From the NCBI RefSeq assembly GCF_003852315.1, contig NZ_CP027762.1, positions 3,453,501 to 3,517,500 on the forward strand: 64,000 nucleotides of DNA. The letters run 5' to 3'. Shown here one piece after another: positions 16,365-24,940 of this stretch. Position 1 is the stretch's first letter. Each line of letters opens with the position of its first letter. The stretch is from Pseudomonas sp. LBUM920. Lineage in GTDB: Bacteria > Pseudomonadota > Gammaproteobacteria > Pseudomonadales > Pseudomonadaceae. The notes beneath the pieces are model-generated. The model searched no databases. It had not been told where the DNA came from and saw only the letters and a list, made by a program, of their open reading frames with translations. The position numbers were made by a program, and so were the translations under genes.

Positions 16365-16712
16365 ATGAACACCAAAGCACGTCCCTTTATGGACACCCTG
16401 CGCGACATTGAGGCCGGTGGCCTACTGGACGAACTCACCGAAGCCCAGCACAGCCTGATCGACGCCATCCGTATGACCGGCAAGGGCGGCGATCTAACCA
16501 TCAAGCTCACCTACAAGCCTGATGGCGGCGGCCAGATGACCGTGAAGGCCGACGTTAAGACCAAAGAGCCTGTTCTGGCTCGCGGTACATCTCTGTTCTT
16601 CCTTACGCCCGAAGGCAACATCACCCGCCGCGACCCACGCCAGCAGGAAATCCCGCTGCGCAGTGTCGTGGAGGAGCCCGGGCCTGGCGCTTTGCGCCAG
16701 GTCAGTCAGTAA
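16365..16712 (+). CDS. Unknown phage early protein
   Basis: The 115-residue protein begins MNTKARPFMDTLRDIEAGGLLDELTEAQHSLIDAIRMTGKGGDLTIKLTYKPDGGGQM. A first helix pair is followed by beta strands with repeated Lys/Thr. It usually travels next to DUF2303 genes in Pseudomonas phages, as here. I know no function. A GAGG ribosome site lies before the ATG, and the 3' end includes a perfect eight-base hairpin. Confidence 0.65.
   Translation: MNTKARPFMDTLRDIEAGGLLDELTEAQHSLIDAIRMTGKGGDLTIKLTYKPDGGGQMTVKADVKTKEPVLARGTSLFFLTPEGNITRRDPRQQEIPLRSVVEEPGPGALRQVSQ
16683..16701 (+). other. Perfect hairpin at end of early gene
   Basis: CCTGGCGC-TTT-GCGCCAGG is a perfect eight-base stem with a three-base loop. 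It overlaps the last codons of the 115-residue gene and lies 27 bases before a CCTCTCACCAAA copy. No T-tract follows. Confidence 0.5.
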
Positions 16713-16727
16713 CACCCGCCCCACCAA

Positions 16728-16739
16728 CCTCTCACCAAA
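16728..16739 (+). repeat. CCTCTCACCAAA element, copy 3
   Basis: This exact copy lies in the 51-base gap before the DUF2303 gene, in the sense orientation. No inverted repeat encloses it, unlike copies 2 and 4. Confidence 0.7.
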
Positions 16740-16763
16740 TTTTCACCCACTGGAGCACATCCA

Positions 16764-17585
16764 ATGCAACAAGCCCTACAGCACATGGTCACCCTGGCTC
16801 AGTCCCTCGGCAAACCAATGGAGGTCCCGGGCATACCTGCGCCGCTGGCACTCGTACCGAACGGGGTCAGCATCGAAAGCCTGGAACACCTGCTGCCCGC
16901 ACCTTCACGCATCAAGCAGAAGCTCACCGTGCTCGATGCCGAGTCGTTCATCAGCTACGTGAATCGCTTTTCCACTCAGGCCACGGCAGTGTTTTGCAAC
17001 GGCCCCGAAGGCCGGACTTTCACGGCAGTCATCGACTACCACGATCCGGCCACACCCGCGTGGCGCGATCATGAAGCGACGTATCGCTGCCCGACCACCG
17101 TTGAATGGGGCAACTGGAAGGAAAAGGATCGCAAGCGCATGGACCAGGCTACCTTCGCCGAATTCATCGAAGACAACGTGAAAGACATCACTCACCACCC
17201 CGAGTATGAGAACACCCCAAGCGCTGCCGACATGCTAGAAATCAGCCGCACCCTGGAAGCCAAGAAGAACATCACGTTCCGACAAGGCACTCGCCTTGAC
17301 AACGGCCAGGTGCAATTGACCTACAACGAAGAGATCGACGGGCGCGCAGGCGAAGCTGGCCAGTTGCGTATCCCCGAAGAGTTCTTCATTGCGCTCAAGC
17401 CGTTCCTCGGCGGCGATACCTTCTGCGTGCCCGCCCGCTTCCGCTACCGCATTCAGGAAGGTCGCTTGGTCATGTGGTACGAACTGGTGCGCGCCGACAA
17501 GGTGCTCGAAGAAGCCTACCACGCCGTGCGCGCCAAGATCGAAGGCGACATCACCAACGTGCCGCTCTATGAAGCCACGTTCTAA
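16764..17585 (+). CDS. DUF2303 family phage protein
   Basis: The 273-residue protein matches DUF2303 (YfdQ-like) in length and in its characteristic core: AVIDYHDPATPAWRDHEATY near 87-106, the WGNWKEKDRKRMDQATFAEFIEDN block near 113-136 and a C-terminal FRYRIQEGRLVMWYEL. The family is widespread in temperate phages of gammaproteobacteria; its function is unknown. It is preceded by CTGGAG and lies in the rightward early operon. Confidence 0.85.
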   Translation: MQQALQHMVTLAQSLGKPMEVPGIPAPLALVPNGVSIESLEHLLPAPSRIKQKLTVLDAESFISYVNRFSTQATAVFCNGPEGRTFTAVIDYHDPATPAWRDHEATYRCPTTVEWGNWKEKDRKRMDQATFAEFIEDNVKDITHHPEYENTPSAADMLEISRTLEAKKNITFRQGTRLDNGQVQLTYNEEIDGRAGEAGQLRIPEEFFIALKPFLGGDTFCVPARFRYRIQEGRLVMWYELVRADKVLEEAYHAVRAKIEGDITNVPLYEATF

Positions 17586-17613
17586 CTAACTCCCTGCAAC
17601 ACCCCGTCGCCGT

Positions 17614-17625
17614 CCTCTCACCAAA
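17614..17625 (+). repeat. CCTCTCACCAAA element, copy 4 (in hairpin loop)
   Basis: The copy lies in the loop formed by CCCGTCGCCG (17603-17612) and CGGCGGCGGG (17632-17641), a ten-base stem with one G-U pair. The stem is followed by the AATGAGGCGCAGCACATG start of the next gene. Confidence 0.7.
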
Positions 17626-17660
17626 ACTGTCCGGCGGCGGGCTCTAATGAGGCGCAGCAC

Positions 17661-18005
17661 ATGCAAATCGAAACTTACATCATCGTCGCCGGCCTGCTCG
17701 TAGGTTGGATTGCGACAGCGTTTTTCCTTATTAAAGCACGCAAGAAAGCCTTCGCGCGCGGCTTTGATCGTGGCGCCAACCTGGCCCGCGAGCAGAATGC
17801 CGCATCGTCAGCCTGCACCCTTGAAGACCACGAACTGATGACGAATGTCACCACGTCACTGCGACTCGCCGTCGAAACTTGGCAAGCGTTCCAAGGCACA
17901 GAAATCATGGTCGGCAGGGTGAACAAACAGCGCCTGCAGCTTAGCGCCTTTGCCGCGAAGATGTGGCTGGCGGCCTACCCTGCGCAACTTGATGCGGAGG
18001 CATGA
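17661..18005 (+). CDS. Small membrane-anchored phage protein
   Basis: The 114-residue protein has one N-terminal membrane segment (about 5-25, YIIVAGLLVGWIATAFFLI) followed by basic residues, so the rest should face the cytoplasm. The C-terminal part is helical. I recognise no family; an early membrane protein next to the integrase could be a superinfection or host-interaction factor, but this is inference. GAGG lies before the ATG. Confidence 0.6.
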   Translation: MQIETYIIVAGLLVGWIATAFFLIKARKKAFARGFDRGANLAREQNAASSACTLEDHELMTNVTTSLRLAVETWQAFQGTEIMVGRVNKQRLQLSAFAAKMWLAAYPAQLDAEA

Positions 18006-18007
18006 TG

Positions 18008-18244
18008 ATGGAAGTCCAAAGCGAAACCCTTGCCGATGAAGAACTGGCGACCATCACCGGCTATCAGATCCCCTCCAAGCAGATCCAGTGGTTGACCGAA
18101 AACCACTGGGAGTTTGTTCTGACAGGCGCTCGCCGCCCAATAGTTGGCCGGATTTACGCCCGAATGAAACTGTCAGGAGTCAAACCATCCGCTGTTAATA
18201 CCGTGGCTGAAACATGGTCGCTCGACCTTGCAAAGGTGGGCTGA
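18008..18244 (+). CDS. DUF4224 family protein (integrase-adjacent)
   Basis: ATG codons occur at 18002, 18005 and 18008. I prefer 18008, seven bases after GGAGG, giving 78 residues. The core LADEELATITGYQIPSKQIQWLTENHW is the DUF4224 signature. These small proteins are encoded just before phage integrases, so an excision or integration-accessory role is often suspected but, to my knowledge, not proven. Confidence 0.82.
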   Translation: MEVQSETLADEELATITGYQIPSKQIQWLTENHWEFVLTGARRPIVGRIYARMKLSGVKPSAVNTVAETWSLDLAKVG

Positions 18245-18247
18245 CTG

Positions 18248-19312
18248 ATGCGCCAGAGAAGTAAAGCCAATAGAGATCTGCCACCACGGATGATACGGCG
18301 CACCCGCAAGGGTAAGAGTGGAAAGACTTGGACATCGTATTACTACGACGGGAGAACTACCGACGGGAAGCGGAAGGAAATACCACTCGGAACAGACCTC
18401 GATCAGGCCAAAGTGGAATGGGCAAGACTGGAGCGCAAGACACCGCCTAAGCCTACCCATCTGATGAGCTATGTATTTGATCGCTACGAAAAGGAAATCA
18501 TCCCGGGCAAGTCGATACGCACCCAATCCGACAACCGCAAGGAACTCAAGCAGCTAAGAAGAGCATTTGAGGGCGCCCCTATTGAGTCGATCACGCCTCA
18601 GGTAGTAGCGCAGTATCGTGACGCAAGGACAGCCAAGGTGAGGGCCAATCGTGAGATCGCCCTGCTCTCCCATGCATTTACCATTGCACGAGAATGGGGG
18701 CTGACTGACAAAGCAAACCCTTGCTTTGGCGTTCGCCGCAACAAGGAAAAGCCACGTGACTATTATGCCGGTGAAACCGTATGGAACGCGGTATACGCGG
18801 AAGCAGTACAGGAACTCAAGGACGCGATGGATCTGGCCTACCTGACCGGCCAACGTCCCGCTGATGTGCTCAAGGTTGCAGCCACCGACTTGAGCAATGG
18901 CTTTTTGCTGATTGGTCAGGGCAAGACCGAAAAACGTCTCCGTCTGCGCTTGGAAGATGACGGAATCCAATCCGGCCTGAGTAGCTTTATCGACGACCTG
19001 CAAGAACGCAGAGCCGTCAATGGAATCCGCACGTCAACTTTGATAACAAACGCGTCTGGACTTCGAATGAGCCAGCAGATGTTGCGCAACAGGTGGGACG
19101 ACGCAAGAGAGAAAGCTGCGATAAAAGCCGCCACTGATGGTGATCCCGCGCTGGCTACTAGCATTAGGCAGTTCCAGTTCAAGGATATCAGGCCGAAAGC
19201 CGCTAGCGAAATCGAGTTAGCTCATGCTAGCCGTCTGCTGGGCCACTCAACTGAAGAGATAACAAAGAGAGTTTATAGGCGAGTGGGTGAGGTAGTTAAG
19301 CCAACAAGATAA
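18248..19312 (+). CDS. int: Phage tyrosine integrase
   Basis: The 354-residue protein has an N-terminal arm-binding region (about 15-50), a core-binding domain (about 70-155) and the catalytic domain. Catalytic residues visible are Arg203 (TGQRPAD), Lys226 (GQGKTE), Arg315 (FKDIRPK), His333 (LLGHSTEE) and Tyr343 (KRVYRR). It should recombine attP with a host attB and, with an excision factor, reverse this. It is the last rightward gene, so the attachment site should be within the next few kilobases to the right. Confidence 0.95.
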   Translation: MRQRSKANRDLPPRMIRRTRKGKSGKTWTSYYYDGRTTDGKRKEIPLGTDLDQAKVEWARLERKTPPKPTHLMSYVFDRYEKEIIPGKSIRTQSDNRKELKQLRRAFEGAPIESITPQVVAQYRDARTAKVRANREIALLSHAFTIAREWGLTDKANPCFGVRRNKEKPRDYYAGETVWNAVYAEAVQELKDAMDLAYLTGQRPADVLKVAATDLSNGFLLIGQGKTEKRLRLRLEDDGIQSGLSSFIDDLQERRAVNGIRTSTLITNASGLRMSQQMLRNRWDDAREKAAIKAATDGDPALATSIRQFQFKDIRPKAASEIELAHASRLLGHSTEEITKRVYRRVGEVVKPTR

Positions 19313-19469
19313 TTTTAACTTAGTTAAGATAAATTCAGGCTTGTCTAGAAATCACTCAAAGTAATAAAAAAAATAGTCTGATATCGCACACAATAAACCT
19401 ATGAACGCGCACGATCCATGTTGATCTGGCTAAAGTAACCGCTTGTTAAAGATGCCCAATAACATTAAC
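19313..19469. other. AT-rich gap after integrase; possible att region
   Basis: These 157 bases between the convergent integrase and kinase genes are AT-rich, with TTAACT/AGTTAA as a short palindrome at the start. They may contain arm sites or attR. No gene is seen, and no terminator of strong form. Confidence 0.35.
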
Positions 19470-21638
19470 TCACTCAACGGGGCGACCTTCTATAAGTGAA
19501 AGGATATGCGAAACCATTTTATCGACTTGAAAAGGCTTGGTGAGTACAGACATCCCTAGAGGCAGTTGTTCGCTCCCTATTATCGAGCTCTCAGCATAGC
19601 CCGTGATAAACAAAACCTTGAGATCCGAACGAAACACGCGAGCAGCGTCGGCCATCTGACGTCCATTTAGCCCGCCAGGCAAGCCAACATCTGTGATAAG
19701 CAGATCGATTCGTAAGTTAGACTGCAGCAGTTTAAGGCCAGCAACGCTGTCTACTGCCTCGATCGAGACGTAGCCAAGATCGTCCAGAATATCTGAAACC
19801 AGCATACGAACAGAGGGCTCGTCGTCAACAACTAATACCGTCCCTCCCTTTATCAGCTCCTGGAGATGCAATCCGGGAGACTCGGGTGTATCCGCTTCGA
19901 CTACTGTTTCGTCATCATAACGGGGAAGGTAAATATGCACCGCTGTGCCATGCCCTTCCTCTGAATTGATACGAACCTGCCCACCTGACTGCTGAGCAAA
20001 TCCATAAATCATGGACAGCCCAAGACCAGTACCTTCGCCGAGAGGCTTGGTGGTGAAGAAAGGCTCAAAGGCCCGGGATATTACTTCAGGCGACATGCCT
20101 ACACCCGTGTCAACCACACGGAGTGAAAGGTAGTCTCCAGTCGAGACCTGGTGTAGATGTGAATCTTGCCCATCAATGAACTGATTAGCCGTTTCAATGG
20201 TTATTCGACCACCACTAGGCATCGCATCACGTGCATTAATACAAAGATTTAAAAGTGCATTTTCTAACTGTGATGGATCCACCAAGGTAACCCAAAGCCC
20301 CGGCGCACTGATGACTTCCACTGTGATACTAGGGCCAACTGTTCGCTGGATCAGGTCCTGCATTCCATCAACGAGCCGGCCGATATTTGTTGGTCTAGGG
20401 TCGAGTGTCTGGCGACGGGAAAAGGCAAGTAGCCGATGGGTCAAAGCGGCGGCACGCTTTGATGCATCCTGAGCTACTGCTATATAACGCCCTATATCGC
20501 TAAAGCGCTCCTGGCGTAGTCGGATCAGCATGATTTCCAACGCCCCCGAAATGCCAGCTAGCAGGTTATTAAAGTCGTGTGCTAAGCCACCAGTCAGCTG
20601 TCCAACGGCCTCCATTTTTTGAGATTGGCGCAGTCTCTCTTGTGCTTTGATCAACTCAGCAGTACGCTCCGCGACGCGCTGCTCGAGCGTATCATTCAAA
20701 GCCCGCAGCTCTGTTATTGCGCGATCACGTTCCGCTTCGATAGCTCGCCTACCCTCAACGTCTATGAGAACTCCTGGGAAACGAAGGGGTATACCCTCAG
20801 GCGAGTGCTCCACGAAACCATTGGCCTCTAGCCAGTAATAACGTCCGTCATTACGCTTCACGCGATACTGATGTGCGTACGCGCCTCCACGCGTTCTGGC
20901 GTCGTGAATGGCAGATGCCAAACCTTGCTGATCATCCGGATGAACAGTGGCCACAATTTGAGCGAAAGGGATGCCCACTCGTCCAAGTGCTGGGTCAAGC
21001 CCAAATGCGCTAGCGAACGCTTGGTCGACATTGAAAAGGTCCGTTTGCAGGTCCCAGTTCCACGTTCCTATTATTGCACCTGCATCTAGTGCAAGCTGCA
21101 CCCTCTGCACGTTTTCTTGCGCAAGGGCTTCGCTAATGCGAAGACGCTCCTCTGCTGTCCGTCGTTCTGTTACATCGATTACAAATCCTGGGAAACTTAT
21201 CGGTTCTCCTTGTTCATCGTAATCAACTCGTCCGCTCGCGAGCAGCCAATAATATTTGCCGTCTGAGCGCATCACTCGATATTGATGAGAATAAGCACCA
21301 CCTAGGACGATGGCCCTTTCAATTGCAGCGTCCAAGCTCGGCCTGTCTTCAGGATGAACGTGTTCAAGAACTCTGCCGATGGGGATTTCAACGTTGACCA
21401 GGGCTAGATCAAGTCCAAACGCTTTGGCGAATCCTGCGTCTCCGGTGAAACAGTCTCGCTTTGGGATCCAATTCCAGGTCCCAATAACTCCACCAGCCGT
21501 TAAGGCGACACTCAGATGCTCTAGGTCCTGACGAGCGCGCGCGTCACGTTCCATTTGTGCATCGGCCGCAGCTAATCTCGAGCGAAGCGCCTCGTTCTCA
21601 GATCTCAGATAATCGGTTTCACTAAACTCACTAGTCAT
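19470..21638 (-). CDS. Hybrid sensor histidine kinase with two PAS domains
   Basis: The 722-residue protein lacks membrane segments. An N-terminal coiled coil (about 8-45) precedes two tandem, similar PAS/PAC modules (about 45-160 and 183-297), a linking coiled coil (300-340), a HisKA domain with His354 (GGLAHDFNNLL), a HATPase domain (NARDAM near 470, FEPFFTTK, GTGLGL) and a C-terminal receiver with Asp650 (LLITDVGLPGG). It is likely a cytosolic sensor; the ligand is unknown. Its base composition is clearly more AT-rich than the host genes to its right, and it lies between the integrase and a tRNA, so it may be prophage cargo. Confidence 0.9.
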   Translation of the reverse strand: MTSEFSETDYLRSENEALRSRLAAADAQMERDARARQDLEHLSVALTAGGVIGTWNWIPKRDCFTGDAGFAKAFGLDLALVNVEIPIGRVLEHVHPEDRPSLDAAIERAIVLGGAYSHQYRVMRSDGKYYWLLASGRVDYDEQGEPISFPGFVIDVTERRTAEERLRISEALAQENVQRVQLALDAGAIIGTWNWDLQTDLFNVDQAFASAFGLDPALGRVGIPFAQIVATVHPDDQQGLASAIHDARTRGGAYAHQYRVKRNDGRYYWLEANGFVEHSPEGIPLRFPGVLIDVEGRRAIEAERDRAITELRALNDTLEQRVAERTAELIKAQERLRQSQKMEAVGQLTGGLAHDFNNLLAGISGALEIMLIRLRQERFSDIGRYIAVAQDASKRAAALTHRLLAFSRRQTLDPRPTNIGRLVDGMQDLIQRTVGPSITVEVISAPGLWVTLVDPSQLENALLNLCINARDAMPSGGRITIETANQFIDGQDSHLHQVSTGDYLSLRVVDTGVGMSPEVISRAFEPFFTTKPLGEGTGLGLSMIYGFAQQSGGQVRINSEEGHGTAVHIYLPRYDDETVVEADTPESPGLHLQELIKGGTVLVVDDEPSVRMLVSDILDDLGYVSIEAVDSVAGLKLLQSNLRIDLLITDVGLPGGLNGRQMADAARVFRSDLKVLFITGYAESSIIGSEQLPLGMSVLTKPFQVDKMVSHILSLIEGRPVE

Positions 21639-22095
21639 TAGAGTTCACTGCGTCGCCCTGCAGGTGGAGAGATTAAGCCGTCATTGAGATTTGTCTTACC
21701 GCAGAAGGTTCACACTACTGCGAGTGAAAATAGAGGGCAACCCCCTCATCACTGACCAATACAATCTTGTCGTGGCCAAAATCCCATTCTACTGCCGGCT
21801 AGCTAGGTAGCACGCATGTTTCCGTGTCAAGAGTAGTCAGGCTGACTGAGTATTAAATGCGGCTGACAGTTGAGCAGTCGCACCTTAAAAGGACAACTTA
21901 TTACCGTCTAGTAAGTCATGCATTCTTTTGCGAAAAAGCCCATTTCGTTCAATTTTAAGCCATTTATGAAAGCCTAGCCGCAGAATAATTGAACGCTTGA
22001 GCCGTACCCTAAACGCCCTAAATTCATCAATGCCGTGCAGGTTGTTGCGGAAGTGATTCGAAAAGATGCGGAAGCGGTAGGCATATCGCAGCAAA
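21639..22095. other. AT-rich stretch without a convincing gene
   Basis: About 460 bases lie between the kinase start and the tRNA terminator. A 69-codon minus-strand frame at 21885-22094 is rich in Arg, Phe and Leu and lacks a good ribosome site; it could be a gene remnant, but I do not support it as a gene. The kinase promoter should be near 21640-21800. Confidence 0.5.
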
Positions 22096-22130
22096 TAAAA
22101 AACCCCGCAGACGTTAATCTACGGGGTTTC
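22096..22130 (-). terminator. Intrinsic terminator after tRNA-Cys
   Basis: On the minus strand AAACCCCGTAGA, loop TTAACG, then TCTGCGGGGTTT and further T residues form a strong rho-independent terminator seven bases after the tRNA 3' end. Confidence 0.88.
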
Positions 22131-22136
22131 TAAGAG

Positions 22137-22210
22137 TGGAGGCCGAGGTCGGAATCGAACCGGCGTAGGCGGATTTGCAATCCGCTGCATAACCATTTTG
22201 CTACTCGGCC
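22137..22210 (-). tRNA. tRNA-Cys (GCA)
   Basis: The minus strand folds as a cloverleaf. The acceptor arm is GGCCGAG/CTCGGCC, followed by T and an encoded CCA end. The anticodon stem GCGGA/TCCGC has the loop TTGCAAA, giving anticodon GCA, and the T arm carries GGTTCGATTCC. Its 3' end faces the integrase and sensor kinase, so it is a reasonable integration target for the element on its left. Confidence 0.95.
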
Positions 22211-22422
22211 TCAAACGACAAATGCTCTGATCGCTAACATTCACCGCATAAAAACTTGAGTGGGCTATAAAACCCTGCCTCTACTCTAAATCATTGAATA
22301 CATTGAAGTTTTTAATGCTTCGTTGCGTTCGATGGGCGCCATTATGTACTCATTTGCTTTTACCTGCAACCCCTTGATTTCAAAAATATTTCGTATTGGC
22401 ATCAAGGGGTTGCGCACCTGCC

Positions 22423-24702
22423 CTACTCCTCGATGAGCTGTTGCTGATACTGCGAGTCAGCCTGGATCTGGGCGTCGGTGAAGGGCAGCGGGCGCAGTTT
22501 TTTCTCGGAGAAGGCGCGGGTCTGGTCCTTCGAATACCCAGAGACAGGGTTGCTGGATTCGGAGAATGCCAATACGCCCATGGCCTGCGGGCCGTGGTCG
22601 TCGAAGGTGACGATTTGCAAATAGCTGGTGCCGCTGACGACTTCGCGTTTGCCATCGGCACGTGGCACGGTTTGCATCGCGTTATAGATGCCCAGCTGCT
22701 GCGGGCCGCCGTGCATCGGAGTTTGGCCGCTGACTTGGATGTCGCCCCAGCGGGTCAACCCAAGCTGGCCCACCGCCGCCGTCGAGGCCAGCATGGCTTC
22801 GCGCAGGGCGTTGGCCACGGGTTCGCGCTCGATGGCCAGCCCACGCGGAGTGGTCAGCGGGTGCGCCGGGTCGAAGGCGACGCGCCAGGCGTCGGGGAGT
22901 GCCTGCAGGTGTTCGAACAGATTGATGAAGTGCACCAGGCCGACGCCGCTGTCGAGGTTGGCGTGTTGGTCCCAGTGTTTAAGGCTGGTGCACAGTGGCT
23001 GCAATGTTGCCGCATCCGCGCCGAGGCGGTTGGCGCAGAACGCGAGCAGGTCGGGCATGACTTGGCTGGCGAGGTAGACCTCGTTGTCCATGACCATGTT
23101 TTGCAGGTCCGTCACCTTGATCGGTTGTTTGGCCAGCGATTGCAGGCGCTGCAGGGCGAATCGGGCGCGCGGTCCCAGGCCGATATGATCCTGGCTGATC
23201 ACCGGCGAAAACCCGGTCAACGGCGCCTTGGGGTTGGCCATCCACGCTGAATCATTGGCGTGTTGCACGTAGTCGGTGCGTTCCAGCTGCGGCAGGTCGG
23301 CGGCGGCGAAGATGCCGGGTTGGGCGGCACGCGGGTCAATGTCCCAGGCACAGGCGCTGTGGGAGCCGTCGAGCACGATCAGTTGCAGGCCGGCGCGCGG
23401 GTCACTGCATTGCGCAAGTTTGGCCGCGCTGACGTTGGGTACCACTGACAGGTTCATGTACAGGCTCTGGCCTTGATCATCGGCGGCCAGGGTGTTGACC
23501 CACGGGATGCCTTGCAGGGTGTGCACCGAGGTTTGCAGCGCCTTGAGGCTGGTAGCGCGGTTCATGGCGTCCCACTGCTGCAGGACGCGGTCGTTGCCCA
23601 GGTTGGCGTCGCGCAGGCTGAAGGCATAGTGGCTGTCCCAATCCAGCTTGCCGGGCCATTGCACCACCGGGCCGAACTGCGAGCTGTACACCGTCTGCGC
23701 CTGCGGCCTCAGGCTGCCATCGGCCTGCTTGACCTGCACGGTGACGGAGGTTTTCTCCAGGGGAATGGATTGACCGTCGAGCAGGTAGCGCGTCGAATCC
23801 TTGGGATCAAGGGTCAGGCGGTAGAGGGTGAAATGCTTGGACGTGTCGACCGTGTGGGTCCAGGCCACATGCTGGTTGAAGCCGATGTTGATCAGCGGCA
23901 AGCCTGGCAGCGCGGCGCCCATCACGTCCAGTTGGCCGGGGATGGTCAGGTGCATCTCATAAAAACGCATGCCGCCCACCCACGGAAAATGCGGGTTGGC
24001 CAACAGCATGCCACGGCCATTAAACGAACGATCACGGCCTACCGCGACGGCGTTACTGCCGCGGTCGAGGCTGAAACGCTGCTGGTTGGCCGATGCCTGT
24101 TCAAAGGCTTTCAAACCGGGTTTCACACTGGCAGTGGCTTGAGGCGGTGTGGCGCCAGCCAGGGCGTCGGCAAATTGCCCGACACCGCCTTCCACCAGCA
24201 GCCTGCGCGTCAGCTTGATCACGTCTTGCGCCACAAGCGGTCGAACCCACGCCGCCTGGCATTGTGCCGGCGCGCCCTGCTCTTTCAGGTAGCGGTTGTA
24301 GCCGGCGACGTAGCCTTCAATCCGCTGCTGTATCTGTGGCGTCTGGGCGTTCCAAAAAGCGCTCACCGCTTGGGGTGTATTCAGCCAGGTGAAAAACACA
24401 TCGCTGACAAGGTTGTTGCGCTCCTCCAGGGTCGCCTGTTCGGGGCCGAAATACTTGGCGCGCTCGCCGCTCACCGTGACCACTTCGTTGGCCAGCAGGC
24501 ACAGGTTGTCCTGGGCATAGGCGTAGCCGATGCCATAGCCCAGGCCGCGTTCGTCGTTGGCGCGAATGTGCGGCACCCCAAACGTGGTGCGGCGAATGTC
24601 CGCCGACGCCTGCGTCACTTGCTCGCGCGCCGACGCGGCAAGACTCGCCCCCAGCAACAGCCCCGCCACGCACACCCTGGACAACCGGTTGGAAATAATC
24701 AC
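22423..24702 (-). CDS. pvdQ: Pyoverdine maturation acylase PvdQ (Ntn hydrolase)
   Basis: I start it at the GTG at 24702, after GTGGAG, giving 760 residues with a signal peptide (about 1-24, VCVAGLLLGASLAASA). The sequence closely follows P. aeruginosa PvdQ, as in DIRRTTFGVPHIRA, GLGYGIGYAYAQDN and LLANPHFPW. The precursor should cleave itself before Ser216 (DRGSNAVAVG), the N-terminal nucleophile of the beta chain. PvdQ removes the fatty acyl chain from the pyoverdine precursor in the periplasm and can also cleave long-chain acyl-homoserine lactones. A PvdS-type promoter lies upstream. Confidence 0.92.
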   Translation of the reverse strand: MIISNRLSRVCVAGLLLGASLAASAREQVTQASADIRRTTFGVPHIRANDERGLGYGIGYAYAQDNLCLLANEVVTVSGERAKYFGPEQATLEERNNLVSDVFFTWLNTPQAVSAFWNAQTPQIQQRIEGYVAGYNRYLKEQGAPAQCQAAWVRPLVAQDVIKLTRRLLVEGGVGQFADALAGATPPQATASVKPGLKAFEQASANQQRFSLDRGSNAVAVGRDRSFNGRGMLLANPHFPWVGGMRFYEMHLTIPGQLDVMGAALPGLPLINIGFNQHVAWTHTVDTSKHFTLYRLTLDPKDSTRYLLDGQSIPLEKTSVTVQVKQADGSLRPQAQTVYSSQFGPVVQWPGKLDWDSHYAFSLRDANLGNDRVLQQWDAMNRATSLKALQTSVHTLQGIPWVNTLAADDQGQSLYMNLSVVPNVSAAKLAQCSDPRAGLQLIVLDGSHSACAWDIDPRAAQPGIFAAADLPQLERTDYVQHANDSAWMANPKAPLTGFSPVISQDHIGLGPRARFALQRLQSLAKQPIKVTDLQNMVMDNEVYLASQVMPDLLAFCANRLGADAATLQPLCTSLKHWDQHANLDSGVGLVHFINLFEHLQALPDAWRVAFDPAHPLTTPRGLAIEREPVANALREAMLASTAAVGQLGLTRWGDIQVSGQTPMHGGPQQLGIYNAMQTVPRADGKREVVSGTSYLQIVTFDDHGPQAMGVLAFSESSNPVSGYSKDQTRAFSEKKLRPLPFTDAQIQADSQYQQQLIEE

Positions 24703-24759
24703 GCAAGCTCCACAGTCAAATTGAACACCCTCACAAGGGGCAACTACCCCACCGTAAGG

Positions 24760-24783
24760 ACGCAATGAACCGGGAATAATTTA
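24760..24783 (-). promoter_or_regulatory. PvdS iron-starvation promoter for pvdQ
   Basis: On the minus strand TAAAT (24783-24779), a 16-base spacer and CGT (24762-24760) match the PvdS sigma-factor consensus exactly. The site lies 58 bases before the pvdQ start. This predicts pvdQ expression under iron limitation. Confidence 0.75.
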
Positions 24784-24940
24784 GCCGCCGGACGCGTTTA
24801 TTTAAGGCGTGCGCGCTGTGACAAAGTCGATACCAACAAAATTTCTACATCCAGCACTTCATGATTTCTGTCGCTCGTTCGTCTTATTAGGTAAGAGCGC
24901 CATCATTTTCCTGATCAGGCTCTGATAAGGAGTTTTTTGC

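Noticed and set aside
1..19312. Anti-phage defence island
   Set aside because: All recognisable genes are phage structural, replication, regulation or integration genes; no toxin, nuclease or NTPase defence signature was seen.
21885..22094. Small minus-strand gene before the tRNA
   Set aside because: 69 codons, no ribosome site, composition dominated by Arg, Leu and Phe; kept only as a possible remnant.
23473..24768. Plus-strand frame of 431 codons opposite pvdQ
   Set aside because: Antisense to a gene with full PvdQ motifs, signal peptide and promoter; no own signals.
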